A DNA stretch of 5,263 nucleotides from Erysipelotrichaceae bacterium (GTDB taxonomy: Bacteria; Bacillota_I; Bacilli_A; Erysipelotrichales; Erysipelotrichaceae). Each line of letters starts with the position of its first letter. Position 1 is the stretch's first letter. This document shows, one piece after another, positions 1 to 5,263 of this stretch. Made by a program: the position numbers and the translations under genes. Under the pieces are notes generated by a model. The model saw only the letters and a program-made list of their open reading frames with translations. It made no database searches and was not told the DNA's origin. The stretch spans positions 1 through 5,263 of the forward strand of contig DMBB01000061.1 in NCBI GenBank assembly GCA_003446295.1, read 5' to 3'.

Positions 1-172
1 CCAGCATCACGATGACTGCCATCAGATACATTGCAAAAACAGCACCCGCGATCACGCCGTTCTGATCAAATGAGCTGTACATGAAAAAGCCCATGATCGC
101 AGCAGTGACGACCGACAGTGCCGCAATGTTGTATATCTTCGGTTTCTTTGTCCTTGTATCCAGTTTCAGCAT
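1..172 (-). CDS. Membrane protein of unknown function, N-terminal part (runs off left edge)
   Basis: An open reading frame of 57 codons starts at ATG 172-170 and continues without a stop past position 1, so only the N-terminus is seen. It begins MLKLDTRTKKPKIYN, a short basic cytoplasmic leader. Two hydrophobic stretches follow, at about residues 16-35 and 39-57, separated by a short polar turn (SSFDQNG); these read as two membrane helices with the N-terminus probably inside. The start overlaps the last 7 bases of the PHP gene (ATGCTGA, where TGA is the PHP stop), which implies translational coupling. A purine-rich AAAGGCGG lies a few bases upstream as a possible ribosome site. The family is not recognisable from this much sequence. 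Its place as the last visible gene of the operon suggests co-expression with the signalling genes, but nothing here gives a function. Confidence 0.7.
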   Translation of the reverse strand, partial: MLKLDTRTKKPKIYNIAALSVVTAAIMGFFMYSSFDQNGVIAGAVFAMYLMAVIVML

Positions 173-1038
173 CTATGCCGCCTTTTCAGTTCATCCAGAA
201 ACCGTTTCATTTCTTCCGGATATTCGCTTACGGTATCCAGGTTATTGTCCGCGAGTTCGATCATCTTGTTTCTGCCATGGTAATCACTTCCCGCAGTGAC
301 AAACAGATCGTATTTCTTTGCAAAATCCAGCATCTCGTTCTGCAGCTTGACGGTAAAGCCGGAATAGAAGGCTTCCACGCCCTGCAGGCCCATGCCGATC
401 AGCTTCTGGAGACGTTCATCCATCTCCTGTCCGATGACAAGCTGATCCCCGCTGCCGTAGCAGGGATGCGCAAGCACGGGAATACCGCCTGCACTCAGGA
501 TCCCTTCGATCGCTTCCTTGGGACGCACATATTCCATATCGAAATGAATCAGGTTGATGTATTCCTTGATCGCGATCTCTTTTGTTTTTGTATATCCGTA
601 CCTGACCATCATATTCGCAATATGCGGCTTTCCGGGATTATCCATCGCAAACAGTTTTTTCAGATCTTCATCGGAAAACCTGAAATGAAACTGATCCTTC
701 AGAAAATCGAGACGCGCACGCACCTTGTTGATGCGGTATGTATGTCCCATATCGACCAGCTTCAGGATCGATTCCGATGAGGGATCATAATCATATCCGA
801 GAATATGATACTTTCCTTCCTCATCCTTGCAGGAGAACTCTGCCCCGCATACAAATGCGGGGTCCCCTTCTTTCAGCAGATCCGGAATGATCGTGCTTGC
901 CTTGACCGCATCATGATCCGTCACTGAAAACAGCTCGATTCCTGCGTCTTTGACTTTCTGCAGGAGTTCTTCGGGCGTATCTGTGCCGTCTGATACAGTT
1001 GTGTGTATATGCAGGTCGATCTTTTTCGGATAATTCAT
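166..1038 (-). CDS. PHP-domain metal-dependent phosphoesterase
   Basis: This 290-residue protein belongs to the PHP (polymerase and histidinol phosphatase) superfamily, and its size fits the stand-alone PHP phosphoesterases. The metal-binding motifs are all visible: DLHIHTTVSDG at residues 8-18 (H10, H12, D17), TDHD at 40-43, GAEFS with E67, YHILGY with H78, KPHIA with H139, LAHPCYG with H191, and AGSDYHG at 249-255 (D252, H254). This is the expected trinuclear-type metal site, so the enzyme should be active as a cytoplasmic phosphoesterase. Relatives hydrolyse nucleotides, 3',5'-bisphosphates, small RNA ends (the YciV/RNase AM type) or histidinol phosphate, and the substrate cannot be assigned here. 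There is no signal peptide. The start ATG lies 22 bases after the STAS-kinase-ATPase fusion gene, with only a weak AAAGAG ribosome site. The stop overlaps the start of the next gene by 7 bases. Its place in the operon suggests it may act on a product linked to the signalling module; that is inference. Confidence 0.92.
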   Translation of the reverse strand: MNYPKKIDLHIHTTVSDGTDTPEELLQKVKDAGIELFSVTDHDAVKASTIIPDLLKEGDPAFVCGAEFSCKDEEGKYHILGYDYDPSSESILKLVDMGHTYRINKVRARLDFLKDQFHFRFSDEDLKKLFAMDNPGKPHIANMMVRYGYTKTKEIAIKEYINLIHFDMEYVRPKEAIEGILSAGGIPVLAHPCYGSGDQLVIGQEMDERLQKLIGMGLQGVEAFYSGFTVKLQNEMLDFAKKYDLFVTAGSDYHGRNKMIELADNNLDTVSEYPEEMKRFLDELKRRHRC

Positions 1039-1060
1039 ATATCAGTTCTCTTTCTGTTGG

Positions 1061-2653
1061 TTATGAAAGCTTTTTGACAAGCTTCAGTACATTCTGTCCG
1101 TCTTTGTATTCATAAGACATATCATCGACCAGTTTCTTGGTCATGAAGATACCAAGACCCCCTACCGTTCTTTCTTCCGCCGGCAGTGAAACATCAGGAT
1201 CTTCCTTTGCCATCGGATCAAACTGCTTGCCCTGATCAATGAATGTAATGACAGCAGTCACCGGATCGCCCGTCATTTCAACGCGGATCTTTGCTTTGCC
1301 ATTGTCCTGATCGTATGCATAGCTTGCGATATTGACAAAGATCTCCTCAACCGCGAGTGTCACTACAGTGATCGCCTTCGGCGTAAATCCTGCTTCTTCC
1401 ATGCGCTCTTCAATAAAGGCTGTGACCTTCGGCAGGTTTTCCTTCTTGGCGTCAATTTCAAGCTCGTTTCCTTCAAACAGCAGCGTATCTGTCCGGCCGA
1501 TCAGATCGATCAGTTCCTCTTTCCAATGATCAATCTCTTTTTTGCGTTCCGGCTCGTTCAGTCCGTTTCTGCGGATCGAACGTCTGATCAGACGTGTATA
1601 ACCGATGATCCGTGCTTTGTTTTCAACTTCCGTGATCCGGTTCTCATTCTCCGTTCCAAGATACGCAGCCAGTACTTTATGCCAGAATTTCGTTGATGTT
1701 TCAAAATCAAAGCCCTGGAAGCCCTTGACTACAGAATGATCGAGCTCTGAGAATCCGACAAACGCATTGTACATGGAGCCCAGTTCAAAGATCGGATGTC
1801 CGACTGCCAGTGTATCCATATCGATCAGCAGCACTTCATCCCCCTGCAGCTGCAGGTTCTTGGTATGGTAATCACCATGGATCATGTGATTGTCCTTCGG
1901 TACTTCCTCCACGAGCTTCAGGAGCTTTGAACCTGTTTCCTCCGGCAGGTAGTCCTGCATGAACTTTGCCCATTCGATCACTGTTTCACGCTGATCCGGG
2001 AACTGCCCTTCAGGCACGACTGTACCGTGGATCTTTTTCAGAAGCTCCACATATTCATGAACACACCAGTCGAGCTTATCCGGTTCGTCGGACAGGATCT
2101 TTGAGAACGATCTGGCATTCAGAAGCTCAAACACAGATCCGTAGCTGTCGCCGACACGCACAACATCATATGAGATCGCTGTCGGAATGCCCAGGACAAG
2201 TGCTGTACGGGCGACTTCCCGTTCATGCCGGATCTCTTCCAGTGCGTCGGCATTATGGAATGTTTTGACAATGTTGTCATCATCGATCCTGTAGATCGTA
2301 CCGTTGGCACCTCTGCCGATCTCTTCGCAGTTTTCAACAGAGATCAAACGGTATGCCTTTTCCACTGTCATCATTTCCGTGAATCCCGTCATTTCCAGAA
2401 CGTCATATACATCTGTTTTGACGTTGATGATCTTCAGATCGGGATTTGTCTTCTTCAGATGAAGCAGGACGCGCAGGCCGGCACTTGAAATGTATTCCAG
2501 ATTTTCTGCGTCGATCACGATCGGTACAGCTGTTTTATCCTGCAGCAGCTGCTTGATCTCTTCTTCCGCCTGATGCGAATTGTTTGAATCGATCCGCCCG
2601 GACAACGTGATCAGAAGTCTGTTGTCTTCAAATTTTCCATTAACTTCCTGCAT
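1061..2653 (-). CDS. STAS / APH-like kinase / RsbW-like ATPase three-domain fusion
   Basis: The 530-residue soluble protein has three domains. Residues 1-105 are a STAS (anti-sigma antagonist) domain with the motif EYISSAGLRVLL at 53-64; S56 or S57 is the likely phosphorylation site. Residues 110-390 form an aminoglycoside-phosphotransferase/choline-kinase-like domain: glycine loop GRGANG (113-118), K130 in NIVKTF, hinge FELLNA (175-180), catalytic MIHGDYHTKN (257-266; D261, N266), metal-binding LIDMD (276-280; D278) and GHPIFELG (285-292). Residues 397-530 are a GHKL-type serine-kinase ATPase like RsbW/SpoIIAB: N-box EE-IFVN (E436, E437, N441), FIDQGKQFDP (471-480) and GGLGIFM (498-504). All key residues of both kinases appear present, so neither looks degenerate. 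The gene starts 9 bases after the phosphatase gene; its ribosome site GAGGAAG overlaps that gene's TGA. The last domain should bind and phosphorylate a STAS domain, its own or the stand-alone one. The target of the middle kinase (small molecule, lipid or protein) is unknown. Confidence 0.93.
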   Translation of the reverse strand: MQEVNGKFEDNRLLITLSGRIDSNNSHQAEEEIKQLLQDKTAVPIVIDAENLEYISSAGLRVLLHLKKTNPDLKIINVKTDVYDVLEMTGFTEMMTVEKAYRLISVENCEEIGRGANGTIYRIDDDNIVKTFHNADALEEIRHEREVARTALVLGIPTAISYDVVRVGDSYGSVFELLNARSFSKILSDEPDKLDWCVHEYVELLKKIHGTVVPEGQFPDQRETVIEWAKFMQDYLPEETGSKLLKLVEEVPKDNHMIHGDYHTKNLQLQGDEVLLIDMDTLAVGHPIFELGSMYNAFVGFSELDHSVVKGFQGFDFETSTKFWHKVLAAYLGTENENRITEVENKARIIGYTRLIRRSIRRNGLNEPERKKEIDHWKEELIDLIGRTDTLLFEGNELEIDAKKENLPKVTAFIEERMEEAGFTPKAITVVTLAVEEIFVNIASYAYDQDNGKAKIRVEMTGDPVTAVITFIDQGKQFDPMAKEDPDVSLPAEERTVGGLGIFMTKKLVDDMSYEYKDGQNVLKLVKKLS

Positions 2654-2662
2654 ATATCTTCC

Positions 2663-4417
2663 TCATTTCTGATGCGGATCTGCTGCATTCCGCATTTGTT
2701 CTTTTCCCAGATATTCAAGACACAGCATCGTGATGTCATCGGACTGCTCGGTATCTCCGGCAAATTCGCTGACGCTGTTCTCGATATGTTCGATCAGTTC
2801 CTTGACGTCACTGCCGTTGGCGCTGTTCAGTGCCTCCAGCATGCGTTCCGTACCGAACATTTCCATGCCTGCTCCATCTGCCTCAGGCACTCCGTCAGTA
2901 TACAGGAACAGTTTCGATCCCGGTTCCATCCGGATCTCATAATCTGTATATTTCAATCCGCTGAGCCCGCCGATCACAAACCCATGCGTATCCTTGATCA
3001 GCTCAAAGCTGCCGTTTTTATGCATGATGGCGGGATATTCGTGACCTGCGTTGGCTGCTGTGATGATGCCTGTTGAGAGATCAAGGATACCCAGCCATAC
3101 CGTAACGAACATCTCCTCACGGTTGTTCGAACAGATCAGATCATTTGTATCCTTCAGGATCTCGGACGGTTTCTTATTCATCATGGCATTGTTGGCAAGG
3201 ATGATCTTGGATGCCATCATGAACAGGGCTGCAGGTATTCCTTTGCCGGAAACATCCGCCATGACGATGCACAGATGATCCTGATCAACCAGGAAATAGT
3301 CGTAGAAGTCTCCGCCTACCTGCCTTGCCGGCTTCGCACAGGCATAGATATCAAATTCCGGATGATCCGGGAATGCCGGATAGATGTTCGGCAGCATATC
3401 CGTCTGTATGCGGTTTGCCAGCAATAGTTCCGTATTGATGCGCTCTTTTTCAGCTGTTACCCTTGTCAGATCTTCTTCATATTCAGTCAGATCACGCTCC
3501 ATATCCGACATGACCAGACTGAGGTTTTCGATCTCATCACCTGTTTTGATATTCAGACTTGAGAAGTGATCGTCAATATCGTTCCCTTCCCGTTTGTCCT
3601 TTGCATAGTCCTTGGCTGCCTTTGAGATCGCGTCGATCGGCTCTGTCACGGTTTTCTTCATATGCTGTGTCATCAGATAAGCGAACAGATTCATGATGAC
3701 AAGCACTCCGACCGTATACTGCCAGAAGAATGACTTCATGCCGCGCACGACATTTGCCAGCGATACGTCCGTAAGGACAAACGCCTTGATGGCACCGTCG
3801 GGACCTATGATCGGTACACCTGTTGTACAGAGATATCCGAGTTTCTTTGAGTTGACGATCTCATACACGATATTGGTCCCGTCCCAGTTCAGGAACTTGT
3901 TCACTTCCCTTAATGAAACAGGTTCCCAGTCACCCGGTTCCCTGTGGTCTTCAGAATCATCCGGGTCAGCGATGAATACCAGGGAGGATGTATCCTTGTC
4001 ATACATGGCAAGATAGATGAACTCCACCTGGTCAAACGTCATGTACTCCGCAAGAACGGAAAGGGCTGAGCCGTAATCTTCCCGCCCGGTAAATGACGAA
4101 AAATGTTCCTGCCGGACTTCTTTGCTGTTTTGTGTCCGTTCTTCATCGCTCAAAGAACGGTATTCCTCCATGATCGCTTCACTCAGCGGTACGATATCCA
4201 CCGTTCTGCTCAGAAAGCCTGCGGCATTCTGAGAAAGGCTGAACCCCTCGGAAATGTACTGATCTGCCAATGTGTACGAAAACATTCCCAGGCCGATCAG
4301 AAGCGCAATGACTCCGAGAATAATGGATCCGATGATGGTTGAGTGGAATACGCGTGCAGCCAGAGAGTTATGCTTTCTCTCCAGCTCACTCATTTCCCTG
4401 ATGGTCTTCTGCGGCAT
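2663..4417 (-). CDS. Membrane sensor PP2C-type (SpoIIE/RsbU-like) serine phosphatase
   Basis: This 584-residue protein is a signal-controlled phosphatase expected to dephosphorylate STAS proteins in a partner-switching pathway. A short cytoplasmic N-terminus leads to membrane helix 1 (about 28-50). An extracytoplasmic region (about 51-228) ends in a Cache/PAS-like strand pattern (GYLCTTGVPIIGPDG, then IKAFVLTDVS). Membrane helix 2 (about 231-250) is followed by a HAMP-like linker (about 251-305, TEPIDAISKAAKD) and a charged coiled coil (about 300-335). The PP2C_SIG catalytic domain (about 337-570) carries IQTDMLP, VGGDFYD (367-373; metal ligands D370, D373), ADVSGKG (387-393; D388), NAGHEYPA (456-463), LYTDGVPEA (505-513; D508) and SDDITML (559-565; D560, D561), so the metal site looks intact. 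The gene begins 12 bases after the STAS stop with a weak AAGCGG ribosome site, which suggests translational coupling. The next in-frame ATG (codon 9) has AGGGAA too close to it to be convincing. The sensed ligand is unknown. Confidence 0.94.
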   Translation of the reverse strand: MPQKTIREMSELERKHNSLAARVFHSTIIGSIILGVIALLIGLGMFSYTLADQYISEGFSLSQNAAGFLSRTVDIVPLSEAIMEEYRSLSDEERTQNSKEVRQEHFSSFTGREDYGSALSVLAEYMTFDQVEFIYLAMYDKDTSSLVFIADPDDSEDHREPGDWEPVSLREVNKFLNWDGTNIVYEIVNSKKLGYLCTTGVPIIGPDGAIKAFVLTDVSLANVVRGMKSFFWQYTVGVLVIMNLFAYLMTQHMKKTVTEPIDAISKAAKDYAKDKREGNDIDDHFSSLNIKTGDEIENLSLVMSDMERDLTEYEEDLTRVTAEKERINTELLLANRIQTDMLPNIYPAFPDHPEFDIYACAKPARQVGGDFYDYFLVDQDHLCIVMADVSGKGIPAALFMMASKIILANNAMMNKKPSEILKDTNDLICSNNREEMFVTVWLGILDLSTGIITAANAGHEYPAIMHKNGSFELIKDTHGFVIGGLSGLKYTDYEIRMEPGSKLFLYTDGVPEADGAGMEMFGTERMLEALNSANGSDVKELIEHIENSVSEFAGDTEQSDDITMLCLEYLGKEQMRNAADPHQK

Positions 4418-4429
4418 GCGCTATACCGC

Positions 4430-4729
4430 TTATTCAACTGTCAGGATATCCAGGAATCCTGTGATCTCAAAGATCTCCATGACTGTCGTATTGACGTGGA
4501 TGACCTTCATTGTGCCCTGCTTGGACATGATCTTATGTGCTGCCAGCAGTACACGCAGGCCGGCTGATGAAATGTAATCCAGCTTTTCCAGATCCAGCAC
4601 AAGCTCTGTCATTCCTTCCATTGATTCCTGAAGTGAACTCTCGAGCTCAGGTGAAGTATTTGTATCCAGTCTGCCTTCCAGCGCAACAGTCAGCCTGCTG
4701 TCGTCAGTGCTTTTATTGATATTCAGCAT
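4430..4729 (-). CDS. Stand-alone STAS-domain anti-sigma factor antagonist-like protein
   Basis: This 99-residue cytoplasmic protein is a single STAS domain of the SpoIIAA/RsbV type, normal in length for the family. The N-terminal strands end in LEGRLDTNTSPELE (residues 17-30). The phosphorylation loop is LDYISSAGLRVLL (50-62), with S54 or S55 the candidate target serine, and the C-terminal helix is EIFEITGF (85-92). In known systems the unphosphorylated form binds the RsbW-like kinase and releases its partner, and a PP2C phosphatase regenerates it; both enzymes are encoded directly downstream. ATG 4729 is chosen as start because a strong AAAGGAG lies 9 bases upstream. An in-frame ATG at 4768 would add 13 residues, but it has no ribosome site and lies only about 14 bases after the predicted transcription start. 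This is the first gene of the operon. Its loop closely resembles that of the STAS domain in the fusion protein, so the two are probably paralogues. Confidence 0.93.
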   Translation of the reverse strand: MLNINKSTDDSRLTVALEGRLDTNTSPELESSLQESMEGMTELVLDLEKLDYISSAGLRVLLAAHKIMSKQGTMKVIHVNTTVMEIFEITGFLDILTVE

Positions 4730-4738
4730 TATTCTGTA

Positions 4739-4743
4739 CTCCT
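4739..4743 (-). promoter_or_regulatory. Ribosome binding site of the stand-alone STAS gene
   Basis: On the minus strand AGGAG, within AAAAGGAGT, ends 9 bases before ATG 4729. It is the best Shine-Dalgarno match in the window and decides the start in favour of 4729 over the in-frame ATG at 4768. Confidence 0.8.
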
Positions 4744-4788
4744 TTTCTACTATTCTATACGATTTCATGCGGTCTTTTGTACATAGAT

Positions 4789-4817
4789 ATTATGGCGCTT
4801 AATTCTCTTCGTGTCCA
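4789..4817 (-). promoter_or_regulatory. Sigma-A-like promoter of the partner-switching operon
   Basis: On the minus strand the -35 box TGGACA (4817-4812, 5 of 6 consensus bases) and the -10 box CATAAT (4794-4789, 5 of 6) are separated by exactly 17 bases. Transcription would begin near 4782, giving a leader of about 53 bases before ATG 4729. The site lies between the terminator-like hairpin of the preceding gene and the first operon gene, as an operon promoter should. A weaker alternative, TGTACA with 18 bases to TATAGA, lies just downstream (4-of-6 matches in each box). No operator repeat is obvious. The assignment rests on motif match and position only. Confidence 0.6.
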
Positions 4818-4827
4818 TTTTTCCAGG

Positions 4828-4866
4828 AAAAGAACAGACAGCCTGCAGGATACAGACCGTCTGTTC
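4828..4866 (-). terminator. Terminator-like hairpin after the ABC permease gene
   Basis: Read on the minus strand, GAACAGAC (4866-4859) pairs perfectly with GTCTGTTC (4839-4832) across a 19-base loop. The stem is followed by a short T run (TTCTTTTCC; TTTT at 4831-4828). It starts 13 bases after the permease stop codon and ends before the promoter of the next operon. The 8-bp stem is not very GC-rich, the loop is long and the T tract is short, so termination may be partial. A second GTCTGT copy inside the loop can form an alternative stem with ACAGAC, and CCTGCAGG in the loop is itself palindromic. Confidence 0.5.
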
Positions 4867-4879
4867 ATCGTTTCATATT

Positions 4880-5263
4880 TTATTCTGTTCTCAGGGCAGT
4901 TACCGGATCGCTCTTGGCAGCTTTTCTGGAAGGGATCAGTCCGCCGATCATCGTCAGAACGACGCTCAGCAGGACGAGTATGACCGCCGCATTGACAGGC
5001 AGCTGCGCCACGACATTGGCATCCGTGAAGTGCCTGATCAGCGCATTGCCCGGGATCAGCAGCAGTTCCGTGATCACGATGCCGAATATGCCGGCCAAAA
5101 GACCGATGATGAATGTTTCAGCATTGAATACAGAGGAAACGTTCCGCTTGGAAGCACCGATCGCGCGCAGGATGCCGATCTCTTTTCTTCTTTCCAGTAC
5201 GCTGATGTATGTAATGACGCCGATCATGATCGAAGATACGACCAGCGAGATCGCCACGAATGC
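4880..5263 (-). CDS. ABC transporter permease, FtsX/MacB-type C-terminal part (start off right edge)
   Basis: The last 127 codons of a permease enter from the right edge; the frame stays open through position 5263 (A-F-V-A-I-S-L reading inward), so the 5' part is missing and the GTG at 5257 is not the true start. The visible part matches the C-terminal FtsX-family permease domain of MacB-like transporters. It has a first membrane helix (about residues 1-22), then the cytoplasmic coupling segment VLERRKEIGILRAIGASKRN (about 22-41), two further membrane segments (about 50-70 and 90-112), and the typical ending IPSRKAAKSDPVTALRTE. Such permeases work with a separate or fused ATPase to move lipoproteins, peptides or antimicrobials, or for mechanotransmission; the substrate cannot be told here. 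The hairpin and promoter downstream suggest it belongs to a different transcription unit from the signalling operon. Confidence 0.93.
   Translation of the reverse strand, partial: AFVAISLVVSSIMIGVITYISVLERRKEIGILRAIGASKRNVSSVFNAETFIIGLLAGIFGIVITELLLIPGNALIRHFTDANVVAQLPVNAAVILVLLSVVLTMIGGLIPSRKAAKSDPVTALRTE

Noticed and set aside
118..780. Plus-strand 220-codon open frame opposite the PHP gene
   Set aside because: It lies entirely antisense to a PHP gene with all its catalytic motifs, resembles no known family and lacks a convincing ribosome site; it is a shadow frame.
1066..1085. AAGCTT-TTTGAC-AAGCTT hairpin near the end of the fusion gene as a possible terminator
   Set aside because: It is coding sequence for repeated Lys-Leu codons (KLVKKL), is AT-rich and weak, and the downstream PHP gene follows closely in the same operon.
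1966..2488. Overlapping open frames on both strands inside the fusion gene
   Set aside because: All lie within the well-supported STAS-kinase coding region and encode low-complexity or Arg/His/Cys-rich products typical of out-of-frame reading.
2672..3076. Plus-strand 134-codon frame opposite the phosphatase catalytic domain
   Set aside because: The minus strand encodes intact PP2C motifs here, and the antisense product has no recognisable motif.
4730..4768. N-terminal extension of the STAS protein from ATG 4768
   Set aside because: The extension has no ribosome site and lies just after the predicted transcription start, whereas ATG 4729 has a strong AAAGGAG at normal spacing and gives the usual STAS length.
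4842..4849. CCTGCAGG palindrome as an operator site
   Set aside because: It is a single short palindrome in the loop of the terminator-like hairpin and upstream of the -35 box; there is no second copy near the promoter to support regulator binding.
1..5263. CRISPR arrays, insertion sequences, tRNA or rRNA genes
   Set aside because: No regularly spaced repeats, transposase motifs, terminal inverted repeats or structural RNA signatures were seen on either strand.

Overview
The window is bacterial and gene-dense. Every supported gene lies on the minus strand, so the biological reading order runs from position 5263 down to 1. The gene families (a MacB/FtsX-type ABC permease, SpoIIE-type phosphatase, STAS antagonists, RsbW-like ATPase and PHP phosphoesterase), AGGAG-type ribosome sites and a moderate G+C by eye suggest a Bacillota (Firmicutes) anaerobe, perhaps a gut or oral Clostridia or Erysipelotrichia. 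That placement is inferred from gene content; no ribosomal marker is present.

Reading downstream: (1) 5263-4880 is the C-terminal end of an ABC transporter permease whose start lies outside the window. (2) The 150-base stretch 4879-4730 holds a terminator-like hairpin for that gene, then a good sigma-A-like promoter (TGGACA, 17 bases, CATAAT) and a strong ribosome site for the next unit. (3) 4729-1 looks like one operon of five tightly packed genes: a stand-alone STAS anti-sigma-antagonist-like protein (99 aa); a membrane-anchored PP2C/SpoIIE phosphatase with an extracytoplasmic sensor region and a HAMP-like linker (584 aa); a 530-aa three-part protein joining a STAS domain, an aminoglycoside-phosphotransferase/choline-kinase-like domain and an RsbW-like ATPase domain; a PHP metal-dependent phosphoesterase (290 aa); and the first 57 codons of a membrane protein that runs off the left edge. 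Gaps between complete genes are 9-22 bases, and the last pair overlaps by 7 bases.

The first three operon genes contain all parts of a partner-switching circuit: a sensor phosphatase, phosphorylatable STAS proteins and an RsbW-like serine kinase. The kinase, however, is fused to its own STAS domain and to a second, unrelated kinase that keeps its catalytic residues. No sigma factor is visible. A plausible model is that an outside signal activates the phosphatase, which dephosphorylates the stand-alone and/or fused STAS domain. This would shift binding at the RsbW-like domain and could control either an unseen sigma factor or the central kinase in cis. The fusion is the most interesting object here; the model is inference, while the domain content is read from the sequence.
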